This document shows positions 14,709 to 21,485 of a stretch of 27,176 nucleotides of DNA, in pieces. This DNA comes from Desulfobacca acetoxidans (GTDB lineage Bacteria > Desulfobacterota > Desulfobaccia > Desulfobaccales > 0-14-0-80-60-11), in assembly GCA_022736495.1 (NCBI GenBank), contig DZCR01000028.1:1-27176 (forward strand), in the 5' to 3' direction. A program made the translations under genes and the position numbers. Numbering within the stretch: position 1 is the first letter of the stretch; every line of letters begins with the position of its first letter. The notes under the pieces are model-generated. The model was given only the letters and a program-made list of their open reading frames with translations, made no database searches and was not told where the DNA came from.

Positions 14709-15305
14709 ATGGCCCTTATTTCTGTAATCCTGGCGCATCCCCGGCACGGCAGTTTCAACCACGCCATAGCCGCCACCGTGGTGCAGGTCCTGGAGACCCA
14801 GGGCCATGAGGTCTGGTTCCATGATCTCTACCAGGAAAACTTTGATTCCGTCCTGCTCGCTCCGGAATTGGAGCGGGAGGCCCACCTGGCTCCGGACCTC
14901 GAACACCATTGTCGGGAGATCGCCCAGGCCCAAGGTATCGTCATCGTCCATCCCAACTGGTGGGGCCAGCCGCCGGCCATCTTGAAAGGCTGGGTGGACC
15001 GGGTGCTGCGGCCGGGCGTGGCCTACCGGTTCCTGGAAGGCGATAACGGCGCCGGTGTGCCGGTGGGGCTGCTTCGGGCCAAGGCCGCCCTGGTGTTCAC
15101 CACTTCTGATACCCCACCGGACCGGGAGCTGGCGGTCTTCGGCGACCCACTGGAAACTCTTTGGAAAAATTGCATCTTCGGGTTGTGCGGGGTTCCCCTG
15201 GTTTTCCGCAAAAATTTCGCCGTGATGGTCACCAGCACCGATGCCCAACGGCAGGCCTGGCTGGAGGAAGTCAAGGAGATGGTGGGCATCTTTTGTCCCA
15301 CCTGA
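14709..15305 (+). CDS. NAD(P)H-dependent quinone oxidoreductase, flavodoxin-like fold
   Basis: This 198-residue protein has the NQO1/KefF/MdaB layout: first strand VILAHPRHGSFNHAIA binds the FMN or FAD phosphate, GHEVWFHDLYQENFDS follows, then VIVHPNWWGQPPAILKGWVDRVL (about 77-100), the active-site segment typical of this family, and GVAYRF. No signal peptide or membrane helix. It probably performs two-electron reduction of quinones or nitro compounds with NAD(P)H. GGAG lies about six bases before the ATG. It converges with the HAD gene at 15343; a weak CCCTG/CAGGG hairpin lies between them. Confidence 0.85.
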   Translation: MALISVILAHPRHGSFNHAIAATVVQVLETQGHEVWFHDLYQENFDSVLLAPELEREAHLAPDLEHHCREIAQAQGIVIVHPNWWGQPPAILKGWVDRVLRPGVAYRFLEGDNGAGVPVGLLRAKAALVFTTSDTPPDRELAVFGDPLETLWKNCIFGLCGVPLVFRKNFAVMVTSTDAQRQAWLEEVKEMVGIFCPT

Positions 15306-15342
15306 TCTTAATTCTTCCCTGCGGGTCAGGGACCGAATTGGG

Positions 15343-15954
15343 TTAAATTTCCAGAATCTGCAGCAGATCCAGGTGGTCCTGGAGATGATAGCGGGCCTGC
15401 AGCCCGGGGTTCTTGTAGGCCGCGAAGGGCACCCCGGCAGCGGTGGCCACTTCCTGGTCCAGGGCCGCGTCGCCGATGTATAGGGCTGCTTCCGGCTCTG
15501 TGCGGAAGTGGGTGAGAATCTTCAGAAGGCCTTCCGGGTGGGGTTTGGGCCGGGTCACGTCATGGGCCGAGATGGTCAGATCGAAGTAATCAGCTATCCC
15601 CAGAGTCTTGAGCACCAAAGGCAGACTTTTGCCGCGGTTGGTGGCGATGGCCGTGTGATAACGGGTCCGCAACCGGGTCAGCACCTCCCGAATGTGGGGT
15701 GTAAGGCTAAGCAGGGCCAGAAATGGGTCGTTATTGATGGTCCTTTGATAAGCCTGGGCCTCCTCCAAGCTGGGATGGCCAAAGAAGAGATGGTCAATGG
15801 CCCCCTGGGCGGTGCTGACGTGGACCACCTCCAGTTGCTCATCAATCAGGGGCGGCAACCCGAAGCGGGCCAGGATGTGATTGTAGAAGGCCCGGTTCGA
15901 TTCTCGGGAATCGATCAGCACCCCGTCGCAGTCGTAGATGATGACCTGAAACAA
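15343..15954 (-). CDS. HAD-superfamily hydrolase (phosphatase-like)
   Basis: This 203-residue protein shows the HAD motifs: YDCDGVLIDS (residues 7-16, nucleophile and acid Asp), IATNRGKS (about 108-115), RPKPHPEG (about 145-152, motif III Lys) and YIGDAALDQEVA (about 167-178). A helical cap lies between motifs I and II, as in phosphoglycolate phosphatase and pyrophosphatase PpaX relatives. The start is TTG at 15954 with GGAGG just upstream. It is 60 bases behind the methyltransferase gene and probably the last gene of the operon starting with the RibD-like reductase. A role in removing phosphate from a pathway intermediate is an inference from that context. Confidence 0.85.
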   Translation of the reverse strand: MFQVIIYDCDGVLIDSRESNRAFYNHILARFGLPPLIDEQLEVVHVSTAQGAIDHLFFGHPSLEEAQAYQRTINNDPFLALLSLTPHIREVLTRLRTRYHTAIATNRGKSLPLVLKTLGIADYFDLTISAHDVTRPKPHPEGLLKILTHFRTEPEAALYIGDAALDQEVATAAGVPFAAYKNPGLQARYHLQDHLDLLQILEI

Positions 15955-16014
15955 CCATGCCTCCCTGTGCTACCGGTTTCACTCAGGCTAAAAACTGAAA
16001 ACCGAAAACTGTCT

Positions 16015-17094
16015 TTAAATATAACCCATAACATCCAGTTGGTGGGCAATGTAGATCAATTCGGCCGCATCGATCTGGCAGTGGCGCTGGGCCAGCCAAT
16101 CCTCGAACCGGCGGGGGTCTAAATCGGGATGCCGATGCAAAGCCCGGCCGATGGTGTCGATAATGAAATGCAGGAACAAGGCCTCTTCCCCGGGATAACC
16201 GTCCGGCCCCGGAAAGACCACCCAGTCCGAACTGCCTGCTGCGACCAGTCCCGCCCTGGCATCCCGCAGGCGCCTTATGAGCTGACGGCCGGTGACACTG
16301 CTCCCCGCAGGCCGGTCCTGACGGCGGCGCGTGTCCATGCTGCGGTGGTACAGGGTTTCGATACGGCGGTCCAAATCTGGGTCGATAGGAGGTTCCAAGA
16401 TGGTGGCGCCGTCAAAGTTGAGGGTGAAATAGAAAAGCCCGCCGGGAACCAGGAGCGCCAAAAGCCGGGGCAGGGATCGAGGGAGGTCGATCAGGTCCAG
16501 GACCGCATGGGCCACAAGCAGGTCCCAGGTGGATTTTCCCTGCTCCCGGTCCAGGAAATCAAAGAGGTCCGTGGCTGTAAGGGTCACCTGGACGTCTTGG
16601 TCGGTGGTCCGTAAGAGCAGGGGGGTGCCGTGCTGCGCAGGTCCATTGAACTCCTCCTCCCCTCGTGGGAGGGGGTTGGGGGGTGGGGGCTTCGGCTTGG
16701 CATTTTTCTCTGCGGCATAGAGCGTTTGCCAAAAGTTTCTTCCTCTTGTCCCCTCTCCCCCCAGCGGGGGGAGAGGGCCAGGATGAGGGGGGGGAAGGAA
16801 AGACTTTTGGCAATGACTATAACGACAAAAACGCCGCCGAGCCTCCTTAATGAACTCCGCCTCCACGTCAATGCCGGTGTAGGCAGCTCGGGTGAGCAAA
16901 CCCCAATCCAGCAGGCGCTCCAGCATGGTGCCGATGCCGCAGCCCACTTCCAGAACCTGCAGCGGGGCGGAGCCGGACCGGCCCCGAACCGCCTGCACCA
17001 AGTGATCCCAAACGTGGCGGTTCAGGGAACGGTCATCCAGGGTTTTTTTAGCGGCGAGATAGCGGATATAATCTGAAGCAGCCGGGCTCGACAT
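16015..17094 (-). CDS. Class I SAM-dependent methyltransferase with in-frame repeat insertion
   Basis: The protein has 359 residues. Motif I is VLEVGCGIGTMLERLL (about 47-62), YTGIDVEAEF follows (about 72-81), then VTLTATDLFDFLD (about 170-182), WDLLVAHAVLDLIDLP (about 190-205) and the post-motif VPGGLFYFTLNF (about 216-227). Residues about 91-148 do not belong to the fold: they are proline- and glycine-rich translations of palindromic repeats (PPPHPGPLPPLGGEG, then PPPPNPLPRGEEE). The frame is kept, so the enzyme may still work with an extended loop between its second and third strands. It starts three bases after the GT4 stop, so it belongs to the same operon. Substrate unknown. Confidence 0.8.
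   Translation of the reverse strand: MSSPAASDYIRYLAAKKTLDDRSLNRHVWDHLVQAVRGRSGSAPLQVLEVGCGIGTMLERLLDWGLLTRAAYTGIDVEAEFIKEARRRFCRYSHCQKSFLPPPHPGPLPPLGGEGTRGRNFWQTLYAAEKNAKPKPPPPNPLPRGEEEFNGPAQHGTPLLLRTTDQDVQVTLTATDLFDFLDREQGKSTWDLLVAHAVLDLIDLPRSLPRLLALLVPGGLFYFTLNFDGATILEPPIDPDLDRRIETLYHRSMDTRRRQDRPAGSSVTGRQLIRRLRDARAGLVAAGSSDWVVFPGPDGYPGEEALFLHFIIDTIGRALHRHPDLDPRRFEDWLAQRHCQIDAAELIYIAHQLDVMGYI
16659..16674. repeat. Second palindrome within the methyltransferase gene
   Basis: CCCCTC-GTGG-GAGGGG is a perfect 6-bp stem, followed by a G-rich tract. It lies next to the MITE-like element and resembles the palindrome that disrupts the pilin at 957-978. Confidence 0.55.
16717..16820. mobile_element. 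MITE-like palindromic element inserted in a coding gene
   Basis: This element of about 104 bases has imperfect terminal inverted repeats: ATAGAGCGTTTGCCAAAAG on the left and CTTTTGGCAATGACTAT on the right, sharing TTGCCAAAAG. Its centre is a perfect 12-bp stem, CCCTCTCCCCCC/GGGGGGAGAGGG, with an AGC loop. One end is repeated at 13727-13757, so it is dispersed in the genome. It encodes nothing itself but is translated in frame as part of the methyltransferase. No target-site duplication could be recognised with confidence. Confidence 0.7.
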
Positions 17095-17097
17095 GGA

Positions 17098-18177
17098 TCA
17101 GGCCAAAAAACTCTGGAGAAAACCCCGGACCTGGGCGGCGCTCTCGTTCCAGGAAGGGTGGGCGGCGGCGCGGCGCTGCGCGGTTAGACTCATTTCCAGC
17201 AGCCGTTGGCGATCCGTCATCAAAGTCTTCAAGTATTGAGCCAGAGCGGCGGCATCTCCCGGGTTCACTAGAAAGCCGTTCTGCCCGTGCGTAATAATTT
17301 CTTTGGCGGCGCCGGCCGTGGAAGCGATGGCCGGCAGGCCGAAATGCATACCCTCCAGGTAGACGATGCCGAAGCCTTCATACGACGACGGCACCGCCAG
17401 AAGGTGGCTGGCCGCGCACCGGGCCGCCAGTTCCCGGCTGGGCAGAGCCCCCAGCAAGGTTACTTGGGATGCTAAGCCCGCCGCCTCGATCTGGCCGCGG
17501 ATAGTCTGGACGTAAGCCCTGTCCAGGTCCAGGCTGCCGGCTACTGTCAGCCGCCAACAGTCGCCCGAGAGCTGCGCCAAGGCCGTCAAGAGGGTGTGCA
17601 GCTCTTTGCGGGGAATCAGGTTACCCACAAACAAAATCTGTAAAGGGCCGGGAACCGCGGCCCGGGCCATAATCTCCCCAGGGGTGATGGCGCCGGGCAG
17701 GCCGTCGCGTCCAGGAGCAGCCACCATCAGGGGCCGGACCGGCCCCACCAAATCCTGTACGTCCTTTTTGGTGGTGTGGCTGACGCAGACGAAGCCGTCC
17801 ACGGAGGCCAGGTAGCGTTGCTCTATCCTCCGGTACAGCCGGTTGTGCCAGGCGGGGCGGTGTTCCCGGCAGCGCAGGTGGTGCACGATGGCCACGATGG
17901 GGTAAGTAATTCCGGGCCGCAGGCGCTGGTTGAGCCAGAAACAGGAGGGGTGGACCAGCTCATCCTGGAGGAGGACGTCAAACCCGGCCCGGCGCAGGCG
18001 GCGCTTGACCCTCGAGTTCAGGTTGTCCGGCAGGCTGCGGCCGTAAGGACGCCAGGGCAGGGCGATGACCTCCACCCGGTCGCCCTGCTCCCTGAGATGT
18101 CGCACCAGATGGCGGTCATAAATGAAGCCCCCGGAGATGGTCGAAAGGCTCCCATAAATGAGCAGGCCCACATGCAC
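17098..18177 (-). CDS. Glycosyltransferase family 4
   Basis: The protein has 359 residues from the GTG at 18177, which overlaps the previous stop codon (TAGTG) and has GAGG seven bases upstream. The first strand VGLLIYGSLSTISGGFIYDRH then follows at once. The N-domain has VCVSHTTKKDV; the C-domain has ILFVGNLIPRKELHTLL and the donor-binding YEGFGIVYLEGMHFGLPAI (E-x7-E type), followed by GQNGFLVNPGD. It transfers a sugar from a nucleotide sugar with retention. Translational coupling with the PTPS-like gene suggests that the acceptor may be a product of this operon, not lipopolysaccharide. Confidence 0.87.
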   Translation of the reverse strand: MHVGLLIYGSLSTISGGFIYDRHLVRHLREQGDRVEVIALPWRPYGRSLPDNLNSRVKRRLRRAGFDVLLQDELVHPSCFWLNQRLRPGITYPIVAIVHHLRCREHRPAWHNRLYRRIEQRYLASVDGFVCVSHTTKKDVQDLVGPVRPLMVAAPGRDGLPGAITPGEIMARAAVPGPLQILFVGNLIPRKELHTLLTALAQLSGDCWRLTVAGSLDLDRAYVQTIRGQIEAAGLASQVTLLGALPSRELAARCAASHLLAVPSSYEGFGIVYLEGMHFGLPAIASTAGAAKEIITHGQNGFLVNPGDAAALAQYLKTLMTDRQRLLEMSLTAQRRAAAHPSWNESAAQVRGFLQSFLA

Positions 18178-18557
18178 TAACGTTCCTCGCGGTAGGCGGC
18201 CCAGGCGATGTCGTTTTCCCAGATTTGCACCGTGACGGCGCTTAAGGGTTCTTTCACGCGGCTCAAAACCTCCTGGCACAGGATGCGGGCAAAGTGTTCG
18301 ATGCTGGGATTGAGCCCGGCAAATTCCGGAAGATCGTTGAGGGTCTGATCGCGATAATACGCCGTCAGTTCCTGGAGGTGGGCCTCCACCGCCACGATGT
18401 CCACCAGGTAGCCGTGTTCGTCCAGGATTTTCCCTTCCAGTTGGACCTCGACCTGGTAGTTGTGGGAGTGGAGTTCATTTTCTGCCCCCCAATCACCGCC
18501 CACCAGATAGTGTCGCGCCACGAAGTCTCGTTTTACCGCCAGCGTGTATCTGTGCAT
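18177..18557 (-). CDS. PTPS/QueD-family protein with altered catalytic residues
   Basis: The protein has 126 residues from the ATG at 18557, chosen because GAGGAG lies six bases upstream. Zinc ligands are H16 (ARHYL), H30 and H32 (LHSHNYQVEV). In QueD and 6-pyruvoyltetrahydropterin synthase, Cys sits four residues before the first of the paired His; here it is Glu (E26), as in PTPS-III proteins that make hydroxymethyl-dihydropterin. The usual Asp-His before LN also reads Arg-Asp (YYRDQTLNDL). The pterin-anchoring Glu near the end (VQIWEND) is kept. I infer a reaction on a pterin-like substrate different from QueD. None of queC, queE or queF is in the window. Confidence 0.8.
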   Translation of the reverse strand: MHRYTLAVKRDFVARHYLVGGDWGAENELHSHNYQVEVQLEGKILDEHGYLVDIVAVEAHLQELTAYYRDQTLNDLPEFAGLNPSIEHFARILCQEVLSRVKEPLSAVTVQIWENDIAWAAYREER

Positions 18558-18622
18558 GCTCCGCTCCTCAGTTGAGACGGTTGACACCGCCTTCGCCACC
18601 TCAAGGCTGGCTCCGGTGAGGG

Positions 18623-19648
18623 TCAATACGTCAAAATTACCTGGATAACGTCCTCCGGATGGCGGTCGATTAATTCATAAGCCTGGGCGGCCTGGTCGAT
18701 GGGAACCCGATGCGTGATGAAGCGGGCCGGATGGACCTGCGCCAGCATCTGCCAGGTGGCATGATAACGGCGGGTCTTATTCCATCGGCCGGTGAGCTCC
18801 GGCGCAATGCTGCTCACCTGGCTGCCAATGAGCCGCACCCGGCTGCGATGGAAGCGGCCCCCCAGGTTCAGGTCCGACCTTTTGAGTCCGTACCAGGAGC
18901 CGATGACCACCCGGCCGGAAAACCCGGTGGCTGCGATGGCTTGGTCTAGAGCTGCGGGATTCCCGGAAACCTCATAGCTGAGGTCGGCCCCGGGATAGGG
19001 GCCGGTTCCCTGGAGATAGTCGGAGAGGCGTTCCGGGGCGTCCGCCTCCGAGGGGTCCAGGCTCATGCAAGCCCCTAATTCCTCGGAGAGCCGGCGGCGT
19101 TTGGCATAGAGGTCCAGAGTCACCAAAGACGTGAGGGGCCAGCGGCTCAAAAGCGCGGTGAGGAGCAGCCCCACAATCCCCTGACCGAAGACCGCCACCT
19201 GCTCCCCCATGAGCGGTTGGCCGTCCAGCAGGAAGGTCACCGCGGTCTCCATGTTGGGAAAGAATACCGCATCCTCAGGGTTCAGGCCTTTGGGCAACCT
19301 GAGCAGTTCATCCGGGGTGGCAAGAAAATGGCTCTCGTGGGGGTGGAAGGCGAAGACCAGCCGGTCTTCCCAACCCGGCGCCACCCCCCGGCCCACCTCC
19401 AGAACCCGGCCCACCACGGCGTAGCCATATTTTAAGGGAAAGGAGAAATTTCCGGGCAAAGATGAGATAGTCTCGTCCTTGGCAAGGTCGCCTGGCGCCA
19501 GCCCCCGGTAAATCAACAATTCGGTGCCCGGACTGATGGCGGAAATAATGGTTTGCACCAGTATCTGGCCAAAAGAAGGGGAGGGGAGGGGTTCGCGCTC
19601 CAACGCCACCTGACGCGGCGCCGTAAAATATAGAGTCTGTCGTTCCAT
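18623..19648 (-). CDS. Medium-chain dehydrogenase/reductase (zinc-type alcohol dehydrogenase-like)
   Basis: The protein has 341 residues from ATG 19648, four bases after the RibD-like stop, with AGGA upstream. The GroES-like N-domain contains IISAISPGTELLIYRGL, the S-x-GTE form seen in BchC-like dehydrogenases where the usual Cys zinc ligand is replaced. The Rossmann domain has VAVFGQGIVGLLLTALL (about 150-165) for NAD(P) binding, and later FSGRVVIGSWYG. It presumably oxidises or reduces an alcohol/ketone group, perhaps on a side chain of the pterin- or pyrimidine-like product of this operon. The next gene starts 65 bases further on. Confidence 0.82.
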   Translation of the reverse strand: MERQTLYFTAPRQVALEREPLPSPSFGQILVQTIISAISPGTELLIYRGLAPGDLAKDETISSLPGNFSFPLKYGYAVVGRVLEVGRGVAPGWEDRLVFAFHPHESHFLATPDELLRLPKGLNPEDAVFFPNMETAVTFLLDGQPLMGEQVAVFGQGIVGLLLTALLSRWPLTSLVTLDLYAKRRRLSEELGACMSLDPSEADAPERLSDYLQGTGPYPGADLSYEVSGNPAALDQAIAATGFSGRVVIGSWYGLKRSDLNLGGRFHRSRVRLIGSQVSSIAPELTGRWNKTRRYHATWQMLAQVHPARFITHRVPIDQAAQAYELIDRHPEDVIQVILTY

Positions 19649-19652
19649 TGAG

Positions 19653-20390
19653 CTATCCTGAGCTGTCCCAGTCCGGGTCGCCGCGCAGCACCAGGTCCTC
19701 ACCCAACTGCTGGTAGCTGAGGTTGCGCAAGCGCGGGAAACGCCGCAAAGATGAATGCCCTAAATGGTCCACCACCCGGAGTCCGCCCACGAGCAAGGGG
19801 GCTATGGTTAGGACAACCTGGTCCACCAACCGGGCGGCGAGGAAACTCGTAATGATCTGGGCCCCCCCTTCCACCATCAGGCTGTTGATGCCCATGGACC
19901 CCAGGGATTGCAGCAGCTCGGCCAGATCGACCCAACCGTTGCTCCCGGCCAGGCGCAGCACCTTGGCCCCCGCCGCTTCCAAAGCCTGTTGCCGCTCTGC
20001 GTCGGCGCCTTGGTTGGTGGCAATCCAGGGGGCGCGGCTATTTTTCAGAAGGTTGGCGTAGGAGGGGAACCGGAGGCGGCTGTCTACCACGACGGGTTGG
20101 GGGTCTTTGCCTGCCGTTAGCCTGACATTGAGGCGAGGATTGTCGGCCAGCACCGTGCCGATACCCACCAGGATGGCATCGTGGGCGGCCCGAAGACCGT
20201 GGGTCATGGCCCTGGATGCTGCGCCGCTGAGAGCCAACGGGCGCCCGGGGCGGTCAGCGATGCTCCCGTCCAGACTCTGGGCGTAACTGAGGGTGACCAA
20301 GGGACGGCCGCTGCGCTGGCGGTGGGCTTCGGCAGACTGCAAGATCTCACATACCTGCTCCAGGATCGGCATCAGTTTATTCACAGGCAT
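19653..20390 (-). CDS. RibD C-terminal-type reductase (dihydrofolate reductase-like)
   Basis: This 245-residue protein has only the reductase half of RibD; the deaminase domain is absent. Signatures are VTLSYAQSLDGSIADRPG (about 31-48), AHDAILVGIGTVLADNPRLNVR (about 69-90), PVVVDSRLRFP and SLMVEGGAQIITSFL (about 169-183), which bind NADPH and the ribosylamino-pyrimidine phosphate in RibD. AAGGAG lies about seven bases before the ATG. It is the first gene of the operon. With a PTPS-like enzyme downstream, a GTP-derived pyrimidine or pterin intermediate is a reasonable substrate, but that is inference; ordinary riboflavin genes are not nearby. Confidence 0.83.
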   Translation of the reverse strand: MPVNKLMPILEQVCEILQSAEAHRQRSGRPLVTLSYAQSLDGSIADRPGRPLALSGAASRAMTHGLRAAHDAILVGIGTVLADNPRLNVRLTAGKDPQPVVVDSRLRFPSYANLLKNSRAPWIATNQGADAERQQALEAAGAKVLRLAGSNGWVDLAELLQSLGSMGINSLMVEGGAQIITSFLAARLVDQVVLTIAPLLVGGLRVVDHLGHSSLRRFPRLRNLSYQQLGEDLVLRGDPDWDSSG

Positions 20391-20610
20391 GAAGTCTCTC
20401 CTTGTGCCATCTCCGGGTTACGCCCCCTGGTATTGTGAAGGCGCATTCCTGGTAAGAAACCCGCAAGGTCCTGGGATTCTATAATTAAAAATGAGAATAG
20501 CAGTCGGGTTTGTCAAGTTAAGACCACATTTCGACCCTTCATAAAAAGGGGGTCGGTTGGCAAAGTGAAGCGATAAGAGGAGTTAAGAACTTCTGCGAAA
20601 CTCATTTTCC

Positions 20611-20682
20611 CTGTCATTCTGAGGAGCGCAGCGACTGAAGAATCTCGTTTTCGTGAGATACTTCAATTCGTTCAGGATGACC
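20611..20682. repeat. Imperfect long palindrome of a dispersed type
   Basis: The left arm CTGTCATTCTGAGGAGCGCA through GAAGAATCTC folds on GAGATACTTC through TTCAGGATGACC. This CATTCTGAGGAGCG / GAATCTC sequence is a type I recognise as widely dispersed between genes in many bacteria. It may act as a MITE or a processed RNA hairpin. Confidence 0.65.
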
Positions 20683-20767
20683 AGTGGAACAGGCTTTGCA
20701 AGAGCTTGCAGGGTCTCGGCGACGCTGGCCCAGCGGCACAGGCTGGAAAGCCAGTGCCATCAGAGGC

Positions 20768-20787
20768 GGCGGGCGGGGACGCCCGCC
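20768..20787. repeat. GC-rich hairpin (GGCGGGCG/CGCCCGCC)
   Basis: A perfect 8-bp stem with a GGGA loop is followed on the plus strand by CTACCTATTTTT. No plus-strand gene precedes it. It lies on the wrong strand to terminate ndk, so I read it as another repeat unit. Confidence 0.5.
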
Positions 20788-20893
20788 CTACCTATTTTTC
20801 GGTTTTTAGGCGAGCCGCTGCTTCATGGATGACGATGCGAAAATCGCAATGTGGGACCCGCCCTCGGGTGTCCTGGCCCTGGCGCAGCCGCGC

Positions 20894-21313
20894 TTACACT
20901 TGCTCCAGGGCGTTAAAAAAGAAGGCGATTTCGACGCTGGCGGTCTCCGGTGCGTCGGAGCCGTGCACGATGTTGGCTTCGATGTCCCGGGCGAAATCGG
21001 CCCGGATGGTGCCGACCGCGGCCTTGCGGTAATCGGTGGCCCCCATCAGGTCCCGGTTGACCTGGATGGCGTTCTCGCCTGCTAAGATCATGGCCACGAT
21101 GGGCCCGGAACTCATGAATGTCGTCAGGCTCTCAAAAAATGGCCGTTCCTTATGCACTGCGTAAAAAGCCCGGGCCTGGTCCAGGCTCAGGTGCAGCATC
21201 TTCATGGCCTTGATCTTGAGGCCGTTTTTCTCGAACCGGCCGATGACGTCGCCGATAAGACCGCGTTGCACGCCGTCAGGTTTGATCATGGATAAGGTCT
21301 GTTCTATGGGCAT
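20894..21313 (-). CDS. ndk: Nucleoside diphosphate kinase
   Basis: This 139-residue enzyme transfers the gamma phosphate from ATP to other nucleoside diphosphates through a phospho-histidine. The N-terminus [20 protein letters not shown] is canonical, as are [11 protein letters not shown] and the active-site [12 protein letters not shown], where the His is phosphorylated. The length matches the family. The start ATG has GGAG upstream. It lies about 170 bases behind the EF-G gene on the same strand with a large hairpin in between, so it may have its own promoter. Confidence 0.97.
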   Translation of the reverse strand: MPIEQTLSMIKPDGVQRGLIGDVIGRFEKNGLKIKAMKMLHLSLDQARAFYAVHKERPFFESLTTFMSSGPIVAMILAGENAIQVNRDLMGATDYRKAAVGTIRADFARDIEANIVHGSDAPETASVEIAFFFNALEQV

Positions 21314-21440
21314 TATGTTTATTCTCCAGCTGTCGTCATTTTTTTGGGGAAGAATAGCGCACAGTACGCACCCTGGCTTCTTTTATCGTTATGCATATCC
21401 TAAATTAATACATCACTATACGGGTGGGGTGGGGGGTGTG

Positions 21441-21477
21441 GGGGGAGGGCAGGGCCGTTGGCCCTGGCCCTTCCCCC
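21441..21477. repeat. Very stable GC hairpin between ndk and the EF-G gene
   Basis: GGGGGAGGGCAGGGCC pairs with GGCCCTGGCCCTTCCCCC around a GTT loop. There is no T-run after it on the minus strand, so it is not a classical terminator. It is flanked by a G-rich tract and looks like the other GC palindromes of this window. Confidence 0.55.
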
Positions 21478-21485
21478 ACAATTCT

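Larger units (their letters stand above)
20391..20893. other. Gene-less stretch rich in dispersed repeats
   Basis: Between the RibD-like gene and ndk there is no convincing coding frame. The stretch holds an AT-rich leader for the operon (about 20440-20530), including a minus-strand TTGACA at 20511-20516 without a good -10. It also has an imperfect 72-base palindrome (20611-20682), a GGCAC/GTGCC-type hairpin near 20733-20757 and a GC hairpin at 20768-20787. Confidence 0.6.

Noticed and set aside
17098..18279. Longer GT4 form starting inside the PTPS gene
   Set aside because: The extra 34 residues are basic and read over PTPS coding sequence; GTG at 18177 has a ribosome site and the usual TAGTG coupling.
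18177..18626. Longer PTPS form starting at TTG 18626
   Set aside because: It would overlap the dehydrogenase stop and add 23 unrelated residues; ATG 18557 has a strong ribosome site and matches family starts.
21441..21477. Hairpin as the terminator of the EF-G gene
   Set aside because: The stem is very stable but has no U-run on the minus strand; listed as a repeat instead.
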